The notes: generated from the sequence alone by a model not told the origin. DNA of 24,325 nt from an uncultured Bacteroidales bacterium (GCA_937906455.1 CALCYT010000003.1:1-24325), one strand, 5' to 3'; counted from the stretch's first letter, positions 5,878 through 14,102 are shown. Numbers and translations: made by a program.

Positions 5878-7413
5878 ATGAATGATTTTAGAAAGAAAAT
5901 AGTTGATTTCTATTATGAGAATCCGTTGAAATGTATCATTTTAGTCGCATTTGTAGTGCGTCTTGTCGCAGTCATCTTCTCGAAAGGCTTCGGCATGCAC
6001 GACGACCATTTCCTTATCATCGAGTCGTCGAAATCGTGGGTAAACGGCGGCGATTACAACCAATGGCTGCCATGGTCGCAAGACACCGACAACCCGGTGC
6101 CCTCGGGACACAGCTTTTTCTATCCCGGACTGATGTATTGTTTCTTCCGGCTGTTGCAACTTGTTGGTATAGAGACACTTAATGTGCAGATGTATTTCGT
6201 GCGCCTGCTTCACGCCTTGTGGTCGTTGCTCATCATTTATTACGGTTACAAGATTACGGAGAAATTCACTAATCGCACGACGGCCAACATCGCGGGATGG
6301 ACTCTTGCGTTGTATTTTTTCATGCCTTGGCTGAGCGTCAGAAATCTTGTGGAGGTGGTGGCGATACCGTTTCTCATGGCCGCTACATGGCTGTATGTCA
6401 AGGATGAACATCCTACGTGGGGGCGTGTGCTGTGGGTAGGGGCACTGACAGGGATGGCGATGTCGGTGCGCTATCAGGTGATGTTTTTCATCGGCGGCTT
6501 CGGCCTCGCTCTCCTCATCATGAGACGCTGGAGAGACGTAGTGCTATACGGCGCAGGCGTGCTTCTCAGCTTCACGCTGATTCAATGTGTCCCTGATATG
6601 ATACTGTGGCATCGTCCCTTCGCCGAGTTTTGGGAGTATGTGTCGTATAACCTTGACAACGCCACTACATATTTCAACCAGCCGTGGTATAACTATATCC
6701 TTGTGATTCTTGTACTTTTGCTCCCTCCCGTGAGCGTCTTTATCTTCGGAGGTTTTTTCTACGAATGGAAGCGATGGACACTTTTCCTTCCTTCATTCGC
6801 ATTCCTGTTCTTCCACAGCTGCTTCCCCAATAAACAGGAGCGTTTCATACTGACAATCATACCGTTTGTGATAATACTCGGCATTATCGGCATTTATGAC
6901 TATTGGCATACTCATTCCGATAAGGTGAAATTGAAGAAGATATTTAAGGTTTGTCTTTGGATAAGCCTGATACTCAATACTATAGCCATTGTTCCGACTA
7001 CAGTGCACTATTCAAAAAAGGCAAGAGTGGAGGCGATGGTTTACCTCTCGCATTATCCCGATTGCCAAAATTATATCATCGAAGGTATGCTCTCCTATGG
7101 CGTCAGGATGCCCGTGGAGGAGTATTCCGACAAGGCTTTCATGACCCGCGGCTCGGTGTATAAAGGCAAAGGCTGGGAGACGGAGACGGACTTCATCGCG
7201 GAAAACGATATCGCATTTGTGCTGTTTGAAGGCGAAGAAAATATGGAGCAACGTCTCGCTGAAGCGAAAAAATATATACCAAATCTCGTTTATGATGTCA
7301 CCTGCAAAGAGAGTTTTATCGACGCTATAGTGCAGAAAATCAACCCGATAAACGAGAATTATCCTATCGTTGTTTACAGAAACGCTGACGTCATACCTGA
7401 ACAAATCAAATAA
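5878..7413 (+). CDS. GT-C membrane glycosyltransferase (GT22 mannosyltransferase-like)
   Basis: Polytopic inner-membrane protein (511 aa, about ten hydrophobic segments; the first at about 18-36). Directly after the first membrane segment comes FGMHDDHFLIIE (38-49). The acidic HDDH cluster sits in the first extracytoplasmic loop, where GT22/PIG-B/ALG-type enzymes carry their catalytic acidic motif and use a lipid-linked sugar. Central FMPWLSVRNLVEVVAIPFL and the later FFHSCFPNKQERF resemble the KEERF-like loop of that family. The soluble C-terminal ~110 residues are of unknown role. It is third in the glycosyltransferase run. The most likely job is adding a sugar to lipopolysaccharide or another surface glycan on the periplasmic side. 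The exact sugar is unknown. Confidence 0.8.
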   Translation: MNDFRKKIVDFYYENPLKCIILVAFVVRLVAVIFSKGFGMHDDHFLIIESSKSWVNGGDYNQWLPWSQDTDNPVPSGHSFFYPGLMYCFFRLLQLVGIETLNVQMYFVRLLHALWSLLIIYYGYKITEKFTNRTTANIAGWTLALYFFMPWLSVRNLVEVVAIPFLMAATWLYVKDEHPTWGRVLWVGALTGMAMSVRYQVMFFIGGFGLALLIMRRWRDVVLYGAGVLLSFTLIQCVPDMILWHRPFAEFWEYVSYNLDNATTYFNQPWYNYILVILVLLLPPVSVFIFGGFFYEWKRWTLFLPSFAFLFFHSCFPNKQERFILTIIPFVIILGIIGIYDYWHTHSDKVKLKKIFKVCLWISLILNTIAIVPTTVHYSKKARVEAMVYLSHYPDCQNYIIEGMLSYGVRMPVEEYSDKAFMTRGSVYKGKGWETETDFIAENDIAFVLFEGEENMEQRLAEAKKYIPNLVYDVTCKESFIDAIVQKINPINENYPIVVYRNADVIPEQIK

Positions 7414-7435
7414 TATTAACATAAAATCAAATACT

Positions 7436-8686
7436 ATGACAAACATCGACAACGTTAATTTCAATGGAAAACGCGTCATCGTGCGTGTTGACTTCAATGT
7501 GCCGTTAGATGAAAACTTTAACATCACCGACGACACCCGTATGCGCGCCGCTATGCCGACATTGCGTAAGGTGTTGAACGACAACGGCATGCTTATCATC
7601 ATGTCGCATCTCGGTCGCCCGAAGAAGAACCCTGACCCGAAATATTCGGTAAAGCCTCTTGTGAAACATCTTGAGGAACTTGTCGGCAAACCTGTCATCT
7701 TCGTTGACGACTGCATGAAGGCTGCAGAGCCTGTTAAAGCCATGAAACCGGGCGACGTGATGCTTCTCGAAAACCTTCGTTTCTACGCTGAGGAAGAGGG
7801 CAAGCCGCGTGGCGTGGAGAAAGGCGAGCTGGGCTACGACGAGGCTAAGAAGGAGGTGAAGGCGGCTCAGAAAGAGTTCACCAAGACCCTCGCGTCTTAC
7901 GCCGACTATTATATCAACGACGCGTTCGGGACAGCACACCGCGCCCACGCCTCGACAGCTCTCATTGCCGATTATTTCGACGCTGACCATAAGATGTACG
8001 GCTACCTCATGGGCAAAGAAGTGGCTGCCGTCGATAAGGTGATGAACGACATCAAACACCCGTTTACCGCCATCATGGGCGGCTCGAAGGTCTCCACAAA
8101 GATTGAAATCATTGAGAATCTTCTCACTAAGGTCGATAATCTCATTCTCTGCGGCGGCATGACATACACTTTCAAGAAAGCTCTCGGCGGTAAGATAGGT
8201 AACTCAATCTGTGAGGACGACAAACTCGACCTTGCTCTTGACATCCTTGCAAAAGCAAAAGAAAAAGGCGTCAACCTGGTTTTGTCAATCGACACTCTGG
8301 CAGGTAACAAATTCTCCAACGACGCTGACACTCAGATAGTTGACCCGATGAATATCCCTGATGGCTGGGAAGGCATGGACATAGGTCCGAAGACTCGCGA
8401 AATGTTCGCCGACGTCATCAAAGGCTCGAAAACCATCCTATGGAACGGCCCATGCGGTGTGTTCGAGTTCGACACCTTCGCCGAAGGATCAAAAGCTATT
8501 GCGTTGGCTATTGCGGAAGCTACCAAAAACGGCGCATTCTCACTCATCGGAGGTGGCGACTCGGTGGCATGTATCAACAAATTCGGCCTCGCTGACCAGG
8601 TGTCATACGTGTCAACAGGCGGTGGTGCCTTGCTCGAAGCTATCGAAGGTAAAGAACTGCCGGGAATAGCAGCAATTAAGAAATAA
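7436..8686 (+). CDS. pgk: Phosphoglycerate kinase
   Basis: Glycolytic enzyme transferring phosphate between 1,3-bisphosphoglycerate and ADP in the cytoplasm. Family motifs run through all 416 residues: RVDFNVP (17-23), SHLGRPK (57-63), the HRAH substrate loop (168-171), GGSKVSTKI (215-223), WNGPCGVFE (336-344), the GGGDS nucleotide motif (372-376) and STGGGA (393-398). The start at 7436 is chosen because it gives the canonical short N-terminus. An upstream in-frame ATG at 7370 would overlap the GT-C gene and add 22 residues unlike the family. Only 22 bp separate it from the GT-C stop, so it may be read from the glycosyltransferase transcript. A hairpin-forming word array follows the stop. Confidence 0.98.
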   Translation: MTNIDNVNFNGKRVIVRVDFNVPLDENFNITDDTRMRAAMPTLRKVLNDNGMLIIMSHLGRPKKNPDPKYSVKPLVKHLEELVGKPVIFVDDCMKAAEPVKAMKPGDVMLLENLRFYAEEEGKPRGVEKGELGYDEAKKEVKAAQKEFTKTLASYADYYINDAFGTAHRAHASTALIADYFDADHKMYGYLMGKEVAAVDKVMNDIKHPFTAIMGGSKVSTKIEIIENLLTKVDNLILCGGMTYTFKKALGGKIGNSICEDDKLDLALDILAKAKEKGVNLVLSIDTLAGNKFSNDADTQIVDPMNIPDGWEGMDIGPKTREMFADVIKGSKTILWNGPCGVFEFDTFAEGSKAIALAIAEATKNGAFSLIGGGDSVACINKFGLADQVSYVSTGGGALLEAIEGKELPGIAAIKK

Positions 8687-8694
8687 TTTAAACA

Positions 8695-8757
8695 AGCCAT
8701 TAGCCGTTAGCCATTAACATTGTTTCCCTAATGGCTAATGGCTGTTACCTAATGGCT
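8695..8757 (+). repeat. Inverted TAATGGCTA word array with 15-bp hairpin
   Basis: AGCCATTAGCCGTTAGCCATTA (broken: AGCCATTAGCC then GTTAGCCATTA) at 8695-8716 is followed by TAATGGCTAATGGCT at 8729-8743 and another TAATGGCT at 8750-8757. Positions 8702-8716 pair with 8729-8743 along 15 bp with one G-U, enclosing a 12-nt loop. The architecture (inward-facing arms between a stop and a start codon) copies 1817-1954 with a different word. It may also end or modulate pgk transcription, but no T-run follows the stem directly. Confidence 0.75.
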
Positions 8758-8769
8758 AAAATTTTTATT

Positions 8770-10110
8770 ATGAAAGAGATATTCTCATTATTATTTGCTA
8801 TTTGTACGATAGCAACTACTCTCAACGCGCAGTGGGTCAGCCCCGGCGAAGGCGTGATCTACACTTTTCCCGACCTCGTGGCGGCATCAAACGGAGTGGT
8901 GACGAACAACGGCGACGTGTTTGCCGTCAATGCCGACTTGACGATCTCTGAAAACGATGTTCTGAAAATCGATAATCAGGTTTCCAGAATCGACGCCCCT
9001 GGCGTGTTGATAACCATCAGAGGCTCAATGACTTGCGAGAACACCGAAAGAGTCAAGCTCTATGGCGAGATGACGAATCAGTTTAGCATGCGTTTTGAAA
9101 ACGCCACTAACTGTCTGTTGAGAAAGATGTATCTCTCCGATGGCTGCGGCATCAAACTGATAGAGTCAGAAGTGACCTTTGACGATGTGAAATTCGTTTA
9201 TTTCACAAGGGATTACAGCACTGCAGTCATCGACGCATTCAACTGTGACCCCGAAATCAAAAACTGCTATTTCATGTTGAACGACGGCCCCGCCATCAGC
9301 TCGCCGGCCAACGGACAGGCCTCGCCCCAGATTCTTAACTGCGAGTTCGACACTAATGTCAAGGACATCAACGCTCCGCAAATCAACCTCGGACCTGGAG
9401 GAGAAGATACCATCCGTATCGTGGGCAATGAGATTTACACTATTATGGCGTCATGGTATGTGGGTGGCATCTCCGTCGCCGACCTTTTGGGTACCGGCTC
9501 CACCAAAGTGCTGCTGAAAGACAATGTCATCAGAGAGGGACGCTACGGATATAACCAGCAGGGACTGACGATTTCATCGGTCATCGTCGGCAATCAGTTT
9601 ATTAATAACAACCACGAGGACAACCCGATGAACGGAGGCAGCGGAATCAGCATCTACGGCGTGGACGGCAACAACAAGGCTGTTTTGCGTGACAATGTGA
9701 TTACCGGCAACTTATGGGGTATCACTGCAATCAATGCTTTCGACATCGACCTTGGCACCATCGACGACTGGGGCAACAACACACTTCATGACAACGGCAA
9801 CGGCGGCGTGGTTTACGACCTGTACAACAACTCCGCCTGCGACATCATGGCTGTCGGCAACGACTGGGGTACCGCCGAGGCTGAAGTCATCGAAGAGCAT
9901 ATAGTGCATCAAGTTGACAACCCGAGTCTTGGGATGGTGACATTCTACCCGTTTGTGGGCAGTGACTATGGAATAGGTGAAATCTATGAAGATAACCCCA
10001 AGAACGACAATAAGTTCTATACAATCGAAGGTCGTTGTCTCGGAACTAAACTGCCCGAAAACTATAAAGGAGTTTATATCAGGAACGGGGTGAAATGTTA
10101 TTCGTTATAA
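8770..10110 (+). CDS. Secreted right-handed parallel beta-helix protein with short sorting-like C-terminus
   Basis: Exported protein, 446 aa from the chosen start. The signal peptide has a basic start, a hydrophobic core and a predicted cut after LNA20, leaving Gln21. Two ATGs further up (8731, 8752) lie inside the TAATGGCTA array and would precede the signal peptide awkwardly, so 8770 is preferred. The body is rich in N/D/G with short strands ending in N-xx-F/I (NCYFMLN, DNVIREGRYG, DNVITGNLWGI), the look of NosD/pectate-lyase-type beta-helix rungs. The final 30 residues (YTIEGRCLGTKLP...GVYIRNG) resemble the last strands of a type A T9SS domain but are shorter than usual. It converges on and overlaps the M28 gene by 13 bp. 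A binding or glycan-processing role is possible; no catalytic residues could be assigned. Confidence 0.75.
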   Translation: MKEIFSLLFAICTIATTLNAQWVSPGEGVIYTFPDLVAASNGVVTNNGDVFAVNADLTISENDVLKIDNQVSRIDAPGVLITIRGSMTCENTERVKLYGEMTNQFSMRFENATNCLLRKMYLSDGCGIKLIESEVTFDDVKFVYFTRDYSTAVIDAFNCDPEIKNCYFMLNDGPAISSPANGQASPQILNCEFDTNVKDINAPQINLGPGGEDTIRIVGNEIYTIMASWYVGGISVADLLGTGSTKVLLKDNVIREGRYGYNQQGLTISSVIVGNQFINNNHEDNPMNGGSGISIYGVDGNNKAVLRDNVITGNLWGITAINAFDIDLGTIDDWGNNTLHDNGNGGVVYDLYNNSACDIMAVGNDWGTAEAEVIEEHIVHQVDNPSLGMVTFYPFVGSDYGIGEIYEDNPKNDNKFYTIEGRCLGTKLPENYKGVYIRNGVKCYSL

Positions 10111-11102
10111 ACCACCTGCATCATCACGTTTCCGACCATTTGCAAGGTCTTAACATCAATCTGTTCGATGTTGTCGTTGACCGTATGCCAATAAGGGTAG
10201 AAGCATGAGGTACGGTTTTCGTCGCCGACGAGATGTATGATGTCGATTGTCGGGATGCCGGCGTAGTGCATCATGTAGATATGGTCGTCGTTGATAGGGT
10301 CGCCAAGCTCATTGCTGAAATACTCGTCATAGCCCATGTTGCGTGCTATGCGCCACACCTTGTTCAATACCCAGTCTGAGTTCATTTGTGAATAATATTC
10401 CTTTGGGAAACGAGGGTTGGCGGCACCGACCATGTCGAGCAAGATGCCGTAGTATGCCGAATATCCGCTGATGTGGGGCTTCTTTGACCAATATTGCGAG
10501 CCGAGACCCCACGAGAGGTCGTTGTGAAGGCTCATGTCAGCCCATTTTGGTGCGCCGTAGTCTTCTAAGTCGAAGAAAATCAAGTCGATACCTATGTTGT
10601 TGGCGATGCGGTGTGTCTTCATCACCCTTGCCATCTCCATCATGATACCGCAGCCTGAAGCACCGTCGTTGGCACCGTCGATAGGCTTCTTCCAGTTAGC
10701 CTCATCAGGGTCGTTGTCGGCGTAAGGCCTTGAGTCCCAATGTGCAGCTACGATGACACGTTTCTTGACGTCGGGGTTGAACGAGGCGATGATGTTCTTG
10801 CCGTCGATAACCTTGCCGTCATAGACGCGCGCCCTGAAATCCTGCACAAACACCGTGTCGGCATAACCGTTGAGCGTCCCGACCATCCAGTCGGCGCAAT
10901 GCTGATGCTCGACAGAGCCGGCCACTCTCGGACCGAAATCGCATTGTTTTTTTACAAAGTAAAAAGCCGAATCACCGTTGAAGGCGGGAACCATGACGGT
11001 TTTTCTCTCTTTTTGCTGTGTAGTGGTCTGCGCAGGCTTATTAAAATTCTCACAAGCTATCAGCGTGATTAGAATGCTGGATATTATAAATGTTTTTTTC
11101 AT
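10098..11102 (-). CDS. M28-family lipoprotein, probable glutaminyl-peptide cyclotransferase
   Basis: Zinc-dependent enzyme of the M28/glutaminyl-cyclase fold that would turn an N-terminal Gln of exported proteins into pyroglutamate in the periplasm. The N-terminus is a lipoprotein signal ending LIAC17. Metal/catalytic positions seen are D146 (ANDGASG), E180-D181 (FFDLEDYG) and H306 within YWHTVND, the equivalent of WHT in animal and Bacteroidota cyclases. AHWDSRPYAD (120-129) is the other family signature. At 334 aa it fits this group. The context supports the job: several exported proteins in the window have Gln after the predicted signal cleavage. The start codon lies one base from a word array. 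An aminopeptidase activity is the alternative. Confidence 0.82.
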   Translation of the reverse strand: MKKTFIISSILITLIACENFNKPAQTTTQQKERKTVMVPAFNGDSAFYFVKKQCDFGPRVAGSVEHQHCADWMVGTLNGYADTVFVQDFRARVYDGKVIDGKNIIASFNPDVKKRVIVAAHWDSRPYADNDPDEANWKKPIDGANDGASGCGIMMEMARVMKTHRIANNIGIDLIFFDLEDYGAPKWADMSLHNDLSWGLGSQYWSKKPHISGYSAYYGILLDMVGAANPRFPKEYYSQMNSDWVLNKVWRIARNMGYDEYFSNELGDPINDDHIYMMHYAGIPTIDIIHLVGDENRTSCFYPYWHTVNDNIEQIDVKTLQMVGNVMMQVVYNE

Positions 11103-11154
11103 AGTTTAGAGTTTAGAGTTTAGAGTGTAGAGTCAGTTTTTTAGTTTAGAGTTT
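11103..11154 (-). repeat. Right arm (ACTCTAAA words) of the four-helix-bundle element
   Basis: Read on the minus strand, this arm is AAACTCTAAACT followed by TACACTCTAAACTCTAAACT and CTAAACT up to one base before the ATG of the M28 gene. 11110-11129 equals 1935-1954 in reverse complement over 20 bp. Its inner edge encodes the last residues KTLN and the stop codon of the four-helix-bundle ORF. Confidence 0.75.
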
Positions 11155-11506
11155 TATATGATTTTTGAAGACCTGATAGAAGTCGAGATACTTCTTCAAT
11201 TAATAAATCCATGCTTAATCTATCTTCGGATGTGATATAACCGAGGTCTTCAGCTATTTCAAATTGAGATGATACTTCCATAAGAGAGCCATACGATATT
11301 TCAATAAAATGAGATTTATCTTTTACAGATAATCTATTAATTCCTTCAGCAATATTTGATGTTATTGATATTGAAGCTCTCCTAAGTTGGTCGCACATTG
11401 CGTATGTTTCATTAGACGGAAACTTTTTAATTAATTTATATGTTAACTTCACCACATTTTTTGCCTTCTGATAAGCAATTAATCTTCTATATCCAAATAT
11501 TTCCAT
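11141..11506 (-). CDS. Four-helix-bundle protein (23S rRNA intervening-sequence / S23 family, bAvd-like fold)
   Basis: Small helical protein of 121 aa, recognised by QLRRASISITSNIAEGINR (40-58), the most conserved stretch of this family, preceded by LIAYQKAKNVVKLTY. Members were first found as ORFs in 23S rRNA intervening sequences of Leptospira and Coxiella. The diversity-generating-retroelement accessory protein Avd has the same fold and binds nucleic acid as a pentamer. The biochemical role of orphan members is unknown. Here no rRNA or retroelement is present in the window. The ORF sits inside an inverted pair of word arrays, and its last four codons (KTLN-stop) are made of the array word. 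Composition is A/T-rich compared with the neighbouring genes, which suggests a separate origin. Confidence 0.88.
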   Translation of the reverse strand: MEIFGYRRLIAYQKAKNVVKLTYKLIKKFPSNETYAMCDQLRRASISITSNIAEGINRLSVKDKSHFIEISYGSLMEVSSQFEIAEDLGYITSEDRLSMDLLIEEVSRLLSGLQKSYKTLN

Positions 11507-11564
11507 AATTTTTGATTTTTAAAATTCTACTTATTACTTTTTATCTATAACTATATTCTTTAAC

Positions 11565-11615
11565 ACTTTCCACTCTCAACTACTCTCAACTCTAAACTCT
11601 AAACTCTCAACTCTA
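11565..11615 (-). repeat. Left arm (TAGAGTT words) of the four-helix-bundle element
   Basis: On the minus strand this arm begins with the receptor stop codon TAG and continues GAGTTGAGAGTTTAGAG... to GAGTGGAAAGT. 11595-11615 equals 1823-1843 (21 of 21) and 11565-11575 equals 1864-1874 (11 of 11), both as reverse complement and in the same order. This argues for common descent rather than chance similarity of a low-complexity word. Confidence 0.75.
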
Positions 11616-14102
11616 CTTCCCGCTCGTCATCGTGCCGCTTCCGTCGTCTTCTCCGCCTTGTCTTGCCTGCCGTTCAAGTTCCATCTTGCCGAAACGGAAC
11701 GTCACGCCGGCACTGATGGAACGGCTGTTGTATTTGAACGAGTTGTATGAGATGTAATACGGGTTGTTTGTGTTGTTGTCCCATTTGTTCCAGTTGAAGA
11801 TGTCGTTGACGTTGAGATGCACCGACATTTTCTTGTCGAAGAAGTCGGCTCGCAGGCCACAATTTATTGAATAAGATGGCCTGTTCTCCGCATACAGCGA
11901 CTGCGTTGCCGAACGGTAGTACCCCGAGGCATGCACTTCGAGCTTGTTCCACAGCTTCGCCCACACGTTCAGGCGCAGACTGTACGACCAAAGGTCGCTC
12001 TCCACCTTCTGCCCGTTGAACTGAGTAGAATAATAAGAGTCATAAACGTTGGCGTAAAGCCTCATGTTGAAAAATCCTGTCGGGCGATACATCACGTTGG
12101 CCTCGAAGCCGAGATTATATGTGTTATCGACGTTGTAAGGCTTGGTGGCTCTCACCCAGCGATGAAAAAACACACTGTCGTAAACGTTCTCCGTCACGCT
12201 GTTGATAGTGCCGTCAGAGTCTCTGTAATAAGCTGATAATCCTACACTTCCGAATTTGTTGAAATATTTTGTCCAGCCGGCTTCCAAAGAGTTGGTATAG
12301 ACTGATTTAAGTTCCATGTTGCCTAAATCGAGGCTCTCGACTTCATATTCCACAAAGTTGGTGAGATAACGCGCATTCGGGTTGCTGATGCGTCGCGTAT
12401 AATTGAACTTGAAGTTATGCATCGACTTGGTTCTATACGATATATGTATCGACGGGCGCCAGTTGAGATACTGCTTCGACTGATGGTCAATCATATAGCC
12501 ATCCATATTGCAATGCACGTCGGCATATTCCATCCTGATGCCCGGCTTCACCACGAGGTTGCCGAACTTATGCTGCAAGGTCAGGTAAGCGTCAAATTCA
12601 TCACTCCAGCTTACACGGTCCAAGGTGCGTAAATTGTCGTTAACGTATTCATTATCACCGACCAAAGTGTCATAAATGATATAATATGTGTCAGGACTGT
12701 GGTCGAACGACACGCCGAGGCCAATCTCGCCGTTTTTGATATATGGCAAGTTATAGTCGATATTGGCACTGTAGTTGAAATCGCTGTAGTGATAGTTGTT
12801 TCTATATCCCGTCAGACGTGCTATGCTGTCGGTGAAGGCTTGTGTGCTCTCGTCCCAGAAATGGTAATCCCTGCGGTTTGTGCTGTTGTTGCTGCCGCCC
12901 CAATAGCCGGCGTACATACTGAAAGTGATGTTATGTCCTTCATTATTAAAGAGATGCTGATAGTCGGCGCCTCCGTTGAAGCCCATGAAACCGCCGTTGC
13001 CGTCGCTTTTGGTGTAATAATAGTTATGCTCAATGCCACCGGTGTTGTATTCGTTGCGATAGTAGTTCTGCCAGCTTTTATTGTTATTCCAGTTAGGCCA
13101 GCCGCCCATCCACACCGACACGTTGTTCATGGTGTCAATGTTGTATGTGAAATTCATGTAGAAACCGCCGCCGTATCTGTGGCTTTTGCTCTCGCCGTCG
13201 TAGCGCGTGGTTGTGGTGGTGTCGAGCGTAGCGGGGTTTAAATCGTTTTTTCTGAAAGAGTAACTATATCCGTTGGTGTTGTTGACATCACGGCTGTAGT
13301 TGCCGTTGAGATAGAGGTTGAACGACACTTTTTCGTTTGCGTAAACGTATGATATCCAAGGTGATACGTCGGGCCGTGACGAGCCTCTCACGCCGAAGCT
13401 CACAAACTGGTTTTTCTGCACCTTGGCATTGGTCACTATGTTGATGATGCCACCGTCGCTCTTCGAGGCATAGCGTGCCGAAGGATTTGTTATCACTTCA
13501 ATGGTTTTGATAGCGTTGGCAGGCAGCTGCTGTATGTAAGTTTTGAGGTTTTCCTCGTTGAGATGCGATGGCTTGCCGTTTATCCATATCTCCACTGACG
13601 ACACTCCGCGCAGGGTGATGTTGCCTTCCACATCGACTTCCACGCCGGGGGCGTTCTGCAAGGCGTCGGATGCCGTGCCTGTCTGTATCGACGGGTCTTC
13701 ACTGACGTTGTAAAGTGTCTTCTCGCCTTCGTTGGCGAAGAGCGGTTTCTTGTCGATAATAACGACCTCGTCGAGCCTTACCGAGCCTTCATTCATCTTG
13801 ATGACGCCCATGTCGAGGTTGTCGATGACATCCAAAACCTGCTTTATATTCTCATATCCGATAGCTGTAATCTGTAGTATATACCGGCCGTCGCGCACGT
13901 TCTCCAATTTGAAGGCACCCTTCTCGTTTGATGTCGTCCCGCTCACATATACGGTGTCGGCTGCGCGGATAAGTCCGACGTTGACGAAAGCCAAACCCTC
14001 ATTGGTGCCGCTGTCAACCAAGGTGCCTGTGATGAAGTGTTGTGACATCAAAACATTGATGTTCAATAAAACAATCAAAAAAAACAATACTACCCGTTTC
14101 AT
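11613..14102 (-). CDS. Outer-membrane beta-barrel receptor, TonB-dependent-receptor-like (OMP_b-brl_3 type)
   Basis: Outer-membrane protein of 829 aa. The signal peptide ends MS20 with Gln21. Residues 21-105 form a carboxypeptidase-D regulatory-like sandwich (GTLVD...GAFKLENVRDGRYIL). VRLDEVVI (108-115) marks the start of a plug domain with SDALQNAPGVEVD (145-157), ITLRGV, WINGKPS and IEVITNPSARY (201-211), all typical. From about 230 to the end are alternating aromatic strands of a beta-barrel, ending in FRFGKMELE and a polar tail. This branch is usually annotated 'outer membrane beta-barrel family protein' rather than SusC. No SusD partner is adjacent, so polysaccharide uptake is not implied; the ligand is unknown. 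It lies downstream of the ECF sigma/anti-sigma genes but has its own promoter after a hairpin terminator. Confidence 0.9.
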   Translation of the reverse strand: MKRVVLFFLIVLLNINVLMSQHFITGTLVDSGTNEGLAFVNVGLIRAADTVYVSGTTSNEKGAFKLENVRDGRYILQITAIGYENIKQVLDVIDNLDMGVIKMNEGSVRLDEVVIIDKKPLFANEGEKTLYNVSEDPSIQTGTASDALQNAPGVEVDVEGNITLRGVSSVEIWINGKPSHLNEENLKTYIQQLPANAIKTIEVITNPSARYASKSDGGIINIVTNAKVQKNQFVSFGVRGSSRPDVSPWISYVYANEKVSFNLYLNGNYSRDVNNTNGYSYSFRKNDLNPATLDTTTTTRYDGESKSHRYGGGFYMNFTYNIDTMNNVSVWMGGWPNWNNNKSWQNYYRNEYNTGGIEHNYYYTKSDGNGGFMGFNGGADYQHLFNNEGHNITFSMYAGYWGGSNNSTNRRDYHFWDESTQAFTDSIARLTGYRNNYHYSDFNYSANIDYNLPYIKNGEIGLGVSFDHSPDTYYIIYDTLVGDNEYVNDNLRTLDRVSWSDEFDAYLTLQHKFGNLVVKPGIRMEYADVHCNMDGYMIDHQSKQYLNWRPSIHISYRTKSMHNFKFNYTRRISNPNARYLTNFVEYEVESLDLGNMELKSVYTNSLEAGWTKYFNKFGSVGLSAYYRDSDGTINSVTENVYDSVFFHRWVRATKPYNVDNTYNLGFEANVMYRPTGFFNMRLYANVYDSYYSTQFNGQKVESDLWSYSLRLNVWAKLWNKLEVHASGYYRSATQSLYAENRPSYSINCGLRADFFDKKMSVHLNVNDIFNWNKWDNNTNNPYYISYNSFKYNSRSISAGVTFRFGKMELERQARQGGEDDGSGTMTSGK

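Larger units (their letters stand above)
11103..11615 (-). mobile_element. Candidate intervening-sequence-like element carrying a four-helix-bundle ORF
   Basis: A 513-bp unit has inward-facing word arrays at both ends (11565-11615 and 11103-11154, together an imperfect terminal inverted repeat) around a single 121-aa ORF. It fits precisely between the receptor and M28 genes: one end supplies the receptor stop codon (11613-11615), the other touches the M28 start codon. Both ends match the ORF-less unit at 1817-1954. 23S rRNA intervening sequences with inverted-repeat ends and the same protein family are known; a unit in a protein-gene spacer is the unusual part. That it moves is an inference; no transposase or target duplication is seen. 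Confidence 0.4.

Noticed and set aside
7370..7435. Upstream ATG extending pgk by 22 residues
   Set aside because: It would overlap the GT-C gene by 44 bp and adds residues foreign to the highly conserved pgk N-terminus.
11141..11506. Diversity-generating retroelement (Avd relationship)
   Set aside because: No reverse transcriptase, template/variable repeat pair or adenine-biased variable gene is present near the ORF.
12699..13241. 180-aa plus-strand ORF rich in Val/Ala
   Set aside because: Antisense shadow of the beta-barrel receptor gene; low-complexity composition and no start context.
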